Source: Collybia mongolica
Taxonomy: Eukaryota > Basidiomycota > Agaricomycetes > Agaricales > Clitocybaceae
DNA: 64,000 bases
Assembly: GCA_013420905.1 (NCBI GenBank)
Contig: JAAXNY010000009.1
Span: forward strand, 124,001 to 188,000
Reading direction: 5' to 3'
Each line of letters opens with the position of its first letter. The stretch's first letter is position 1. The position numbers and the translations under genes were made by a program. The notes below the pieces were generated by a model. It worked only from the letters and a program-made list of their open reading frames with translations, did not search any database and was not told the origin of the DNA. This document shows positions 21,552 through 34,000 of the stretch, one piece after another.

Positions 21552-24500
21552 CAAGCGTGTTTTATAGACTATCAAGCCATTGATCACTTTTTGCCAGAAA
21601 TCAATGGTCGTCGTACCACGTCGACAGTTTCGGCAAGTCCTTTAGGTTGCGTGGATCGGAACAACGAGGAAGGCACATCGCCTTCATAGATGACCCCTTG
21701 TGTAACCCATCTTGAACATTCGTGCTACCGGTTATTCGGCGCTATGATGGTATAAGTATTTTCAGTTCGTAGGCTCTGCGACATGCATGTCTCAAATAGT
21801 CAATAAGAAGATATATCATTCAGTTGACATACACACCATGATAGTGGCTATGATTTTTCGTTGTCGTGAAACGCTTTAGGTCATAGAGCCGCGAATCATA
21901 GTTGGGCGTCAGCCATACTAGCGCTAAGAGCAAGAAATGTTTGTCAAAGAGATTTTTTTTTCGCTTTATCGGGACTGCTTTTTGGTACGGCCTTGCGTCG
22001 TGGTTGTCAATTGAATACCAGCAAGCCTTGAGTTATTCAATACTTGCACTCGTTTCGGGGATCTTTTAATAGTTATCAGAAGATGCCCATCGTTCTGATT
22101 TCAGGAAGCCGGCCGCTGATGGTTCTATATATTTTTTCGGTCGGCATCAGGTAACAGCTTGGAGTCCTTTGCGTTGCCATTAAATTGTCGTGGATATAAA
22201 TAGTTATTAAGATGCAGAGTTGTATCACGAATGTCAATAAGACCGTGATGTGAACACGGACAAAGTACTTACATGGCATCTTGCGCGATGGGAAAATCCG
22301 CGTCGGGTCAAAGTATCTCTATGGTTAGCTATTCAGCAAAAGAAATGATTACCAGTCCCCAAGGCAAGTAGTTTATATGTAACAGGCCTGGAGTTGGGCT
22401 GGCGATGCGTGAGGCGGCACTAAGTGGCATCTAAAGCAAGTTTGCAAATCATCAAGTACACATTTCTATGTCCCGTTACCCCAGTTAACCGTGATCAGCA
22501 ACTGTACGAAAACAGGTGTATCGACCTGGAGTGCGGGTGAACATGACTAGCAAGTCAGAGTGGAGCAGGTAACATGAGTAGAGCCAAGTCTGCAGGCCTC
22601 CACCTATCTACAAACTGCGAGGACCGAAACGAACTGCTGATGCCAACTGGGTTGCATTCAATGGAGGACTTGACTCAGAGAATCTGATAACTACGGTATT
22701 CGAAGTGTGAGTCATATTAGTCAAGCTGGCAGTATTCGAATTCAATCCTGTTGCAGGGGGGACGAGTCCGAGGGGAGGCAGGTTCTAGACAAAGAGATAG
22801 GTTTGCGGATGGGGTAAATCTATGTTATGAGAATCAGATTTGCATCTCGGATTGTACATCCACTTACGATGGCGATCTAATTTCTATAAACTTAAAGCCA
22901 GGACTCGTACCTGCTACTGTTTTGTACTTTTCCACTTATTATTTGCCAAATGCAATTCGAAACCGGAATTCTCACTCAGAGACATCGACAGCTTGTATCC
23001 GACGGGCCATGTTCATATCTGTTTCAACATCACTACTCGGCTTCCAGAGCTAAGAACGCTGAGTCCCATGAAAACAGGTGGGATGTCGAAGTACGAGAGA
23101 GTCTTGAAAGTGTGACATCTGGACGGAACTTGAGTGAGGTGACAATCATCCCTATATCGATGAATTCCGAACCTCCACCATCAGTAGCCCAAGCGAAGAA
23201 AAAGTTGAGCCCTTCAGGGTTCCAGGTGGGTAAATTGAGATATGGAGCCTATGAGCGGAAGAGGGAAATGTGCGAGACAGATCCTGTACAAGAGAATATA
23301 TGAGTATCCCCTGAACTGGCTGGGCACCTATCATATTTTGAAACATGCAGAAAATTCGAAAGGTAATCGAGTTAGATATGCGAAGCATCCTCCCTTTCGA
23401 TGAAGAATGTAGGTTCCAAGTCCATTGATAACATGTTGTGGAGGTGACTATGGCGATGAGTAATGTTTCTTTCACCTTCACGATCCGAGTCATGTTCTGT
23501 AGAGGAACTCATCACTCGATACCCCTCAACCATCAAAATAAACTTTTTGATGTTTCGGTCGACTTTCGGTTATGTACTGTCAGGATGAGCATCCGATCAT
23601 GATATACGCGCTCATGTCGATATCTATAAAAAGTTCGCCGAAGCACCATCATAGAGGATCTTTAATCCCCTGTGGCGCGGCGCACAGGCCCGGTTGGGAC
23701 AGCCAGCGCTGCCGAAAAGCCCGATACCGCACTTAAAAAAAACTAAACGCTTCCGGGGGCTTCTGTCGCCTTGATTGCCTGGACCTCGAGCTGCATATTG
23801 GTATCTGTGGTAGCCTGTGTGGTAGGTATGATTGACGGGGAGAGTCTTTGTGGATCACGGGAAGGTTGTGAGGACGTGTAATTAGGTTCTGGTTGTTGGT
23901 CGATAACAATGGCAAAGAGGCGATAAATTTTAGGCATCGGCGAACTTTCATTTTGTCTGAGACAACTGTTATGGGTATTTTTCTGAGTGAATCAATCGTA
24001 GACTGTGACGATTCTTGGTGTGAGTGATAGTTCGTCGTGGTATTCGGGCACTTTCGAGTTGTTGTTCCAACTTCCAAATGGTTCTTGTTGTATACTGTAT
24101 ACAGGCTCGGAAATTGGCTCGACATTTTCAAGCGCGTCTCCATACAATTCATATGTGGGCCAATGAAAAATCACATAGCTTGGATTCCGTGACTCGCACA
24201 CGGTCTTTCGCAAGGGAACGGCGCGAAACGAGTTCATTTGGACATGTTCAATTCGGTGACTCACACCAGGTTCAAGCTCTAGTACTCACATAGAAGCCAT
24301 TCTGTTTGAGGAACTCTTCTCATGAGCTCACTCCTGTATGCCCTTCTTCCTGCCCACTTATAGTTGTGTAGTGTTACTGAGGAACTCCAACGTTACACCC
24401 ATTGCTTCAATGTACTCGGAAAAGGGGTTTTCGATCCGCTCCATCAACGAAAGTCGGTGATCCCAGTACATGGACCGTATCGGAAGACGTACTAGTAGCT

Positions 24501-25707
24501 AGCAAGTAGGATAGCTTTATCCTTGGGTAGAGAGGAGAATACGGCGCAGCCTAGCTCTAGAGCACACTGGTCGCCCGAGTTGATCGGACTGTCGAGTGTA
24601 TGTACACATGTTGCTCACAACCATCCATCCTTCCAGGAAACCACCAATCACATACTGCGAAACCTATTTGTTACAGTACGAGGGAGTCGTTATTTGCGAC
24701 AAAGCTCAAGGGCAGTGAATATCACTTTGCCACCCTTCCTTAGACCCAATATGGTAATCTCTGTATCAAGGGGGTTCATAAACTTCCATTATTCGTGGAC
24801 CTGTTGTGGCTTGTGTAGCATGAGAAAATTCAACTGCATGTATTGCGTTTTTAGGATCGCGATATGTGCCCATAAGCACTTGAACTCACATCTTCCATTC
24901 ACCATCTATAACCCGCTGGTGACCGGTGGCCCATATTTTTTCGGATCCCGCACACCCCGACTACCCGAAAAGCCACCATACCTCGTTGCGACTCACCATA
25001 CGGAATGATTAGTTGGATTCCGGAAGCTTAAACGCTGGACATCCAACGCCTTTCAATGGTTTGACTAGAATGGGGGGCCGTCAAACACGTAGCGTATCTC
25101 ACAGAAATTTCTGTCCAATACTGGGACTTTTTGTGCAATCGGTACCATTTTTATTGGTTTTTGAACTTGCTTTGTGTTCAGTGCTCAGGCACTCAGGTTC
25201 GGGAATGTTGTTTGATGGGGATATAAATGATTATGCGCTCAAAAGATCTAGTATGTGTCTCGGTAGCCAGCCCAGTTAGAGGGGTTGTTGGGGACAACTC
25301 CATCTCGTAGTTGCAGAGTGATAAAGCTTTAAAGCTTCACATGTCTTGGTCCTTGCTTCGAGCCGTAACGAAAGTACTTGTAGGTTGGGCTTGAAATCGG
25401 GGCATACTCATGTTCGGTTGTGAAGGAACCCTGCTGGTCAAAGCGCTACTTCGGTTGAGATGAAGTGGACGTTTAAAGCTAATTCTATCCCGCATCTTCA
25501 TGATATCATTGGAGGTATATATTTAAAAAAGAATCATTAAGATGCAGAACGGCATCACGGATATCAATAGCACACTGTTGTTACAACAATTGCAGACCCA
25601 ATGTCAAATATGACCATGATAGAAACACATACCAAAGCCCTTGTGTAATTGAATTGTTCATGTCGTAAAATTTGGAGAACGGAAGATTGCAGATCGAAAG
25701 CAACGAA
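21552..25707. other. Gene-poor 4-kb stretch with fragments related to the receptor-like gene
   Basis: No complete gene could be built. Two points suggest decayed paralogues on the minus strand. First, about 23290-23080, preceded by a good CTCATAG acceptor, reads LPTWNPEGLNFFFAW and then FIDIGM, which parallels IPILDFDGLNIFITW and IDIYF of the neighbouring gene's ectodomain. Second, short segments at 22250-22196 and 25570-25516 read IDIRDTTLHLN and IDIRDAVLHLN, with differences partly at third codon positions. Minus-strand frames at 24264-23992 and 24152-23733 are open but unrecognised. The stretch is AT-rich and full of stops. Confidence 0.35.
23080..23291 (-). pseudogene. Possible remnant of a receptor-like ectodomain
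   Basis: An open minus-strand segment opens at a splice-acceptor-like CTCATAG. It encodes an N-terminal half similar in pattern to the second exon of the receptor-like gene at 20222-21551: Leu-x-Leu-Pro, then [DE]GLNxF, a tryptophan, and an IDI. After about 40 residues the similarity stops and a TAG follows without a membrane segment. It could be a decayed duplicate or an exon of an unresolved gene. Confidence 0.3.
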
Positions 25708-27222
25708 TCAAAGCGTTTGTACCACAATTGACGTATCGTCAATCCATGCGACATCCATGTCCAATGTCAGGATGCGAGAAACACTGTATCTGTCTTCACC
25801 ACCCAGTGCGCGGCGAAGTAAACGAAGGGCCATATTATCCGGTTTCTCTGTAGCTCCTCCCCACCCAGCGCATCCAATGTTAGATACTTCAAAAGGCGGT
25901 GCGACCATGTTTGTCGCCCAGCTAGATATAACTCGCTTCTGCCCCTCGCCGCTACACAAGTCAGACAGGCCATCAGAGGCAAGGATCAGGAACCGCGGGC
26001 CCCGAAGTGACGGATCATCAAGCCGGCGGTGTGTTATTTCGGGTTGAGCCGTGATATATGGGGGTGTTAGGTTGCGAACCAAGAACTCTTCCCATGGGGA
26101 AGTATTGTGGAATCCGGGGAAGAGGTTGTAGAGTATCCGCCGCGTGAAAGCTGGCGGCTGTTTAAATGGAATATCCCCAAGGCCTATATTCGAAGACAGC
26201 ACACAAAGGTAGCCAGTAGGTTTCATTAGACTAAAAGTAACGCCAAGAATAGGAAAGTGTAACGTACATCTGAATGGAGCTAAAGCCCCAAGAACGCGTC
26301 TGTCCAGAACACATTCAGGTTCTCCTGGGTGAGCCTGTCGAACGCGTTCGACCTCGGCATCATTGTCCCCGTTATGATCGGTGGTCAAATGTTCCACAAT
26401 CCAGGTATCTTCGGAATCATCCGGAGAGACCATGACTGTAAGCCATCGTCAACACCAAGACGGGTATTAACACACGTTGCTTGAGAGGACACGTACCAGC
26501 TTGGCAGTCTCCGAGATTCGCCACCCAGAGATTGCGGTGATCAGGATCCACAAGAGCGACAAGCGCCGTTGTACCATACATGCATAGTCGGGCCTTTGTC
26601 CAATTAGCGCCACCAGTATACTGGTCATTAATAATATTCCGTATCTCCACATCCGAAAGATTGTCGAGACCCTCAAGCCCACCAAAGAGGTCCAAAACGT
26701 CGTTCGCAATTGCATCGTCAAAAGCTACGATTGACCGCGAGAAGAGGTCGGCGATAAGGTCCGGGGTGAATTCGCATGATGGGTCGTTGGCCAGCGCCTC
26801 TCGCAGGAAGTCTCGAATGATGATGGGTAAATGGAATGCGACATGTTCCACGGTGACATCACCAAGGTGACCTAGAAGCAGTTGCGTGAGAAATTTTGTT
26901 ATTTTAGGCGCTGTGGAGACCCACCGTCAAAGACGCCAGTCAAGGTCCATGTGCGCCCGTGGACATCCAGCTGCGTTACAATATACCGGTCCTGCGTCTT
27001 GGTCTTGGGAGAAGGTTGGAAGTTGATGCTGTCCGCCCTCCAGCCCTTCTTGGCGTCAAAAACAGTGCTCTGGGGTTTCGCCAGAGTCCGCAATTCCCGC
27101 CACAGCCCTGCTTCGCTCAGAACCTGATATGGGCGAGGCCACGGACCGTCCTCTGGCCCACACCTTGATCCGCGAATGTCCTCTGCGTACGCCCAGGAGT
27201 AAGACGTCCGTTCCACAAGCAT
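25708..27222 (-). CDS. PP2C-family protein phosphatase (PDP/Ptc5-like)
   Basis: Metal-dependent Ser/Thr phosphatase of the PPM/PP2C family. The layout resembles the pyruvate-dehydrogenase-phosphatase/Ptc5 group: KTQDRYIVTQLD early, then a long insert, RVLGALAPFR...GDIPFK, and a late GGATEKPDNMALRLLRRALGG. Exons are about 27222-26925, 26871-26487, 26437-26269 and about 26192-25708. Joining the first two restores VFDGHLGDVTVEHV, so the DGH metal motif is split by an intron; the usual DGHGG glycine is changed. Other metal residues are present in LILASDGLSDL and the C-terminal DDTSIVV. The start is uncertain: ATG 27222 is the first in frame, but open sequence continues upstream to about 27385 without an ATG, so a 5' exon may be missing from this model. 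Confidence 0.88.
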
Positions 27223-27945
27223 TGCCAGAAAGGCCCAAAGTGCTGAGAGACGCTGGACAACTCGGCTGGGGGTGCGTAGGAGCGACGTGGTGGCGCTAAT
27301 TATGCGGTAAAGGGATATGGTTGCTTCGTGAATGGAAAGAATACTTGTGAGATAGTGGCTCCGGGCGATACACCGGAGAGATTGTTAAGAAACGGGGAAG
27401 AAAACGCGTAATACGGCATACATGGGGGCAGGAAGGATAAAACTTGACGGCTCTTCTGTTTTATTGGAATTTGGGTTTAGACCCATCAGGCCACGTGATG
27501 GATAACTGTACAGTCAGACTCAGCACTCCGCGCTCTCCGAGTCGCAGCTAATATATCCATCTATCGCGGCCAAGGTCACATTGTAAGTCTCAAAATGATC
27601 CAACAGCGCCTTGCATTCGGTTTCCAAGTCGAGGCAGACTACTGGCACGGTCCCATGACCGTTCTAACGTTATTTTCCCGCGAGGCCGGTTCCCGGCTAA
27701 CACGCTTCCGTGGCTGATGTGGCGAAGAAGCATTTTTAGATTGTGCTACAGATGACGGAACCGAAGACAGTGATGCGAGTATGGTACGGGTGAATGTCAG
27801 AATATGCATGAAATGAAGATGTAAATTGCTGTGGGAGATTATCGAGATATACAATTTAAACAGAACGGGTCGTGATTCCTGGTGTGTAATGAATGCTGTC
27901 CATGACGAAATGAATGAATATATCATGTCTAATCCTTAACGCCTT
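27223..27945. other. Intergenic region
   Basis: About 720 bp between the PP2C gene (5' side) and the 3' end of the furin-repeat protein gene. It may hold an unmodelled first exon of the phosphatase. CACGTG lies near 27492. The minus frame at 27639-27926 has no domain support. Confidence 0.4.
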
Positions 27946-30900
27946 TCACCGTCGGAAAGGATTGCGTGATGCACCTGTGTGGCTCGGCTGCATCCAGTAC
28001 GAGCCCGGGTACAGCGGCGGTGACGCGGCCAGTGCAGGCCTAATTGCGGTTGCGTAAGCCTCCGCTTCCGTGAGGGGTTGCGGGGCAGGAGGTGATGGGG
28101 CAGGCACCCGATCACGCTCACGAGACCGGGTTGAGAACGAGGAGCTCAGGGTGCTTGAGGACGAGTACCTAGGATTGAGAAGATCCTTCTTTACAGGCTG
28201 GCGGGGCTCCGGCGTCTGTCGAGGTTTTCCTGTCACTTCCGAGTAGAGTGAATGACCGGAAAGCCGATTGGAATGGATTGGGTGGTGCGGGGTACGAGAT
28301 TTGGTATCCCGGTTGCCATGCAGTGACGGAAGAGAGGAGGGCGCCCTGCTCGACCGAGATCTTGCCTCAGAGTAATTGTACGCGTCGAGGAGATCATCCA
28401 TCTCCAGGTCGTGACGGGCATCTTCCGTTTCTCTCATTTTCTGCATTTTCACATCCTGGCCATCTGAGTAACGGGACTGGTGTACCGGGAGGACGGCGTT
28501 TCGTTGGCTGGCATCGTGCCCGAAAAGCTTCTCGCCGAACCGAACTAGTCGCCAACGCCAATTCGACTTCTGGTCCAGCTTCTTGGCCGAAGCAAACATT
28601 GCGGTCCGCTTGGCCCTCTGTTTCCGTGCACGCCGGCGCCAGCAAAAGAGCACCAAAAGGAAGATAAAGGCACACCCTAATGCCATGAGCAAGATCTGCC
28701 ACCATTCGAGTGGACGCCGTGAAGGGAAGGTCGTGGGATTTGTCAGGCCTGTGATGGAAGGAATGGGCGGCGTGTCTGTTCCGGAAACCGTGGGGACCTG
28801 TACGAGCTCGGAGAGACAAGCTCCAAGGCCAGGAATAACGCTGGACGATCCTTCGCAATTAGCTGAAACACAGGCACCATTGCGGAGCACCTGATTCGAG
28901 CTTGAGCATGCAAGACAATTGCTCGGACCAGGTCCGGCACAGCTTGAACAACCTGAGTCACAGGATTGGCATGTGGACGAGGCTTTATCAAAGTATTGCG
29001 ACCGGCTGCAGGTTGGAAGACATCGGCCATTGGTGAGGACAGGGCGATCTGGTGGGCAGCTGGAACATTGGTTGAAAGATGACCCTGAGCAGCTTGCACA
29101 ATCAGGGTGGCAGGTAAGGCAAGAAGGGCCAGACGCGGTGAAGGTATTTGAAGGACACGTCGGGACGCATTTCCCATCGGACGCAAGTTGATTTCCTGTG
29201 CAAGTCAAACAAAACGTGGCCGTACCTGCGCACGTGGCACAAGAAGAGTCGCATGCTATAAACGGGTCTCGTAAGTCTCAACCAATCAATTTAAGGATAC
29301 TATCTCGTCACGCACGTGTACATGTAAGGTTGTCCTGGGGTGAAACAAAGGTGCCTGCAGGGCAGCTTTCCACGCACTTCCCCTGAGAAAGAACGAAGCC
29401 AGGCAAACATCCAGTACATTCCAGCTGATTAACTGTCGAAGCCACGCTGAAACCCGGGATCTTGCATGAGGTACATTTAGCTCCACAAGCTGTAGACAAA
29501 CATGCGTGTTAGACCATGTGGTGGGTGGATAAGATAGTGGTTGCGGAACTTACTGTCGCACTCGTGTTTAATATTATCTGCAATCAAGTTCGATCCCTGA
29601 CATACTCCGTCACTGTTCGTTCCTACGCAGTTACCATTTAGCAAAAACTGGCCAGTACTACAAATGATGCAATCGTTCGAAGTGCCGCCATTGCATGTCT
29701 TGCAGGTAGGAGAGCAAGGGGTGCATGTTGCGCCATCACTGAAGCTGCCCTCTGGGCAGGGATTGCCCGTCGACGTTACTTCAGGAACGGGATCGCATCG
29801 TGTTTTGTCATTCGCGTTTTGGGTAAACCCGGTTTTGCAAGCGATGCAAGCGCCAGTGCCATCAGCACATTGACTACATCCTACTTGGCAGACTGAGGGA
29901 AATGCCTTGTTAGTTCAACAATAACATAAAGGCTGGGAAACGTACTTTGGCAGTCCCCTGTAGAGGTAAGAAAAAGTCCAGGAGAACATTTGGAACATGC
30001 GGTGCCATCATCACCTGCGGTCCATCCTGCATTACAAGTACACTGGCCGTTTGCATTGCATTTTCCGTTTAAGCAATTACAAGTCGCGGGAGCACCAGTT
30101 ACAATGGGTTTCAAGCATCTCCCAGAACCCGATATCCCTTCATCGCATGAGGAACATCCAGAAGGACATGGTTGACATGTGGGGCCGAAGAATCCTGGAG
30201 CACAGGTCTCGCACGATGAACCCGAGAATCCTGCTGGGCATGTACAGACACCAGAGGCCGAGCATATACCTGATCCAGAACAAGCTGGAGAGCAGGCGGA
30301 CGATTGCATGTCAAGTAGGGAGAGTGTCTTCAGAGTGCCAGTAGGGAGCTGAGCAACATCAGGGACGGCATCCCACAGAATGACTCGGTCGTTGGATCCC
30401 GAAGTGACGGCTACCCATACATTCGAGGAGACGGCAAGTGAGCTGGCAGTTAAAGGAATAGAGGAATTGGCGATAGGCGCTGATGGGAGTTGTGAGAATC
30501 CGGCTTGACCAGAGTAAAGTTTTTGGGAGTAGATGGCGAGACCTGGTTCGAGCGCAAGGTTTAATGGAAGGGATATTGAGGTCGTGGCATTCTCGAAGCC
30601 AGCTGATGGTGCAAGGGTAGCGGATGAAGATGTGAGGAGGTTATGAAGGAGTTGAGGATTCGTTGTGGACGCGTATTGACCAGGCAAGAGTAGAATGGAA
30701 GCTGGAGCACCTGGTGCCGTAAGTTTTGCACCCACTGCAATTGCAATTAGGTTTCAAGTATAACTGAGATATGCTCGACACGCACTAGTGATGTTAGAAA
30801 AGCCTTGTAGGCATTGCCCTGCAACGCAAACCACAGAGGGCAAAGATTGCGCAACTATAGACGACGTTAACATGTATCCCTCAGTTCCATACTCTCATGC

Positions 30901-30953
30901 TCACCGACTGAAGCGCCCATGGCTAGGGAAATAGTAAGGAAACTCGATAACAT
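27946..30953 (-). CDS. Furin-like/EGF-like cysteine-rich single-pass membrane protein
   Basis: Large cell-surface protein. The start ATG at 30953 opens a signal peptide (MLSSFLTISLAMGASV). Small exons follow (VAQSLPSVVCVAGQCLQGFSN), then an exon at about 30732-29945 with a non-cysteine N-terminal domain (APGAPASILLLPGQYA, NDRVILWDAVPDVAQL). The rest of the ectodomain is arrays of CxxC-type repeats: EGF-like (SACSPACSGSGICSASGVC), then furin-like/VSP-like repeats (CHPDCASCSGSS, CDSGCSSCAGPG), about a dozen in all. A membrane helix (WWQILLMALGCAFIFLLVLF) is stopped by CWRRRARKQRAKR, followed by a 200-residue Ser/Arg-rich disordered tail ending NPFRR. The stop is at 27946. Ectodomain disulphides and tail phosphorylation are expected; the ligand is unknown. 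Similar proteins occur as single copies in many Agaricomycetes. Confidence 0.88.
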
Positions 30954-33900
30954 ATCGAGGTCCGTTAACGAAAGTGAAAATTGAAGTTGAGAAAGTGATG
31001 GTAAGTGCAAGAGCAAGTATCCATGTTAAACTGCCGCTGGCCCAATAAAGGATATTGCGCCATTACCCTTGTCTCCTTAGCTGCCGATGGCATTGTTCCA
31101 ATAGCAGCTATTATTCGTCGCAGAACAAAAGGGCGTTCGGTTTGGGGAACAATAGAACCACGTGATGCCGCCTGTTTGGCTGTCAGTCTCTCCAAACATA
31201 CAAAAACAGAATTCGCTTATTTTCCCTCCTCCCATTACTTGGTGGACTCTGACGATTTCGTGCATTGTCCAACAGAAAAAAGCCTGCCAACAACTCATAT
31301 TCAGAACACGAGGGCACCTGCTACCTGGGTAACAGGTAAGAGATAAATTCCCTATTTTTCTATATTAAATTAAATTAAATGCATGACAGATCCATCAGAA
31401 CACACGATCGCCGTGATTTTATTTGATCCACAGTGTATTGCGCAGGGCTGTCATAATCACTTGCTGCAGTCTTGCCTTGACCCTTCATGTATTCTAACGA
31501 ATTACTTATATAGCTGGCCCTCATCATGATCGGCGCTAGTTTCCCTTGTTCCTCCGTCTCACCCCCTCAGAAAATTACTTGTGTTGGCGATTACTTGTTC
31601 TGGACCCTAGTACCTGGAAGCGCATTACCGAAGCCCAGCGACCACACCCAAATCTACAAGAAGTATGGTTCCTAGCCCATACCTAATCCATTGATAGTCG
31701 AGGATTGCACGAGGAACAGACGCTGTGGCCCGAACGAGAGGCCGTTCTGCCCTCGACTACGATATTTCGGACTTCAACAGAGGAAAGAACAAATCTATTG
31801 TTGAAGGAGCACGTCTCGCGTCGAGCACAACTTGCTGCGTTGTCCACATCCATCTGGTCATCGCGCAATCTTGCGGCCAGTGTTTCGAATTTTCTGCGGA
31901 CTAATACCTCGTGTGCGTGGCAGCAGGTGGAACTACTTGAACGGTTCGGAAAAATCTCCCGGGATCGTGTTCTCGTTCAATATATCCTCTGCTTTCGAAT
32001 CACTCCAGGAATTATCGCTCTGGGAAACCGCAGTTCGGCCACTGACATAAATACCACCAAACGCCCTGGACTCAGGATGGGCATATACAACGGAGACGTT
32101 ATCCAGATTCTTGCAAGGACTGGGTCAGTGATGCGACCGGAGCTGCGGTGCCCCGGCTGTGGTGGGAGTTACCGGTCCTCATATTTGATGGCATCCCTTC
32201 TTATTCTCCCGTTTATATGTTGCTCAGCGTTGGAAAAGCCCAAGCATTACTTTCGCACTACAATCATAGGTGGCTTCCACGCTGTATTTCAGTCGTTCTG
32301 CCTCTTCTCGAGATAGCACTCGTCCAACTCGCAATTCACGGCCACAACTCTCGAGCCCTCTTTGTCTAAATCTACACGCGATGTCTGAAGGCAAAATCCA
32401 TCACGTCTACACATCTCCCGAGAATGGAATGAATAACATTCTACACATCCATAGCAGGTGGAAATGCACTGACCACGAGTACCAGAGAATAATCTCCAGA
32501 CTTCGCGAAAACCCGAATTACCTTATTCTCCGAGACCAATACGCGCCATATGTAATTTCCAAGACACTGAGGCTGAGGAACGCGAGAAGTGCCAAGCCGA
32601 ACTCTGCAATTATGCAATTTTGTTGATTAGCCAGTTCTGTGAGCAGGTTTCTAGGAAACTCACCAATGCTGTGCTATCCTTTCGGAGAAACGACCACTTT
32701 CACTACGAACCCAACCCAGTCAATTCGCGGAGTACCTAACAACCTTGCGCTTGAGAAGAGACGGTGATTACGCCACAACAGCCCCCTACGTCACAATCCT
32801 TGTCAAGATTGGATGATGCAGATACACTTAACCAAGCAATACCGTGGTCTCGTTAGCCCAACGCCAAAGAATGAGTGGCAGCCTATCATTAACCGGTGGC
32901 GACCAGGAACCCTCTGCGCCGCCACATCGTGTCAATGATCAACATAAAGAGATACAGAACAAAAAAGACACTTCTGTCGACCCAGAGATGGACCAAACCC
33001 GAAAAGGAATCATATCACGTACGGGTCACGCTCATTACCTCACAGAATCGCCCCAAGTTTTTGATTCTTTGCTTCCATGCATTCTTGGTGCTCGTTCACC
33101 GCTGTGAGTCCCAGATTTAGAATCCCTATGCTATTCTGTTTCTCTGCTCTCGATATTCCGAGCCTGGCCGTGGTCGGGAGCATCTAGCTGAGTCTCACCT
33201 CGACGCACGAACGGATCCTACTGTGACTTGACAATACCCTTCTTAGTTATGTGAGACCAGGATGGTTTGGCCTCTTAGAGATTCATCCTTCCTTTGCAAA
33301 CATCAAACCATGGATCTTGTCGTTCTTGCGCTCCTTTAACTGGGGTTATTTACGAAGGCTGCAGTGGCGTTTCTGGGTCGACTGCGAGAGAATAGCTCCG
33401 CGTAAACAAGAAAACCTGAGGCGGCGTCCGGACTGTAAGGCTTCATACTGACCTCGTTGAACCATTCCTGGCAGAGAAGGCCGTATATACAACTGAGCCA
33501 CCGCCATCTGACGAAGAAACACTTGGAAGGTGAAGGGTTATATGCCATTCGCAAATTCCTTGGAATTTTTTGGTGGAGTGAAGTTCAAGTATCGTAGTAA
33601 AGATTTATACGCCGGTATGAAGTATCCTATGAACCTAAACTTTGCCACCTGTTAAAACCGTACTTCCACCTATTCAAGATTGCGAGAAATGCCTGCAGCC
33701 ATGCCACTTTTATCTGAGGAGACGTCGAATGAATCAAACATTATTGAGCGCCCACTTTCACCAATTTCTGTGAACACTGCCCCCATCCCGTTCGAGATCA
33801 GTATTTTGCTTTGTACTGACAACTCTAGACAGGAAAGAGTTGGAGGCATGAGTAGAGTCGTAATGTATCGTGAGGTACATGAACATTTAAATAGGGATAG

Positions 33901-34000
33901 TGTGGAAATTCACGCTAATCCTTTCATACCGTGATGCAAAATGTGTTAAGCAGTGGAACGTTGAACTATATAAATAGCTGTTCAATGGTCATTCACGATT
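30954..34000. other. Gene-poor stretch of 3 kb
   Basis: Contains the promoter of the furin-repeat gene at its left end. Open frames at 31005-31346, 31705-32316 (203 codons, with a CPGCGG near its end), 32270-32626 and 33680-33934 show no domain, no signal peptide and no convincing splice structure. I consider them unsupported. Sequence is AT-rich with interspersed GC patches, as in decayed genes or old repeats. Confidence 0.4.

Noticed and set aside
24523..25008. 161-codon plus-strand frame
   Set aside because: No domain; cysteine/histidine positions fit no known pattern, and the surrounding 4 kb looks decayed.
31705..32316. 203-codon plus-strand open frame with a CPGCGG near its end
   Set aside because: No recognisable domain, no signal peptide or membrane pattern typical of a real gene, and no intron support; overlapping frames on the same strand are equally open.
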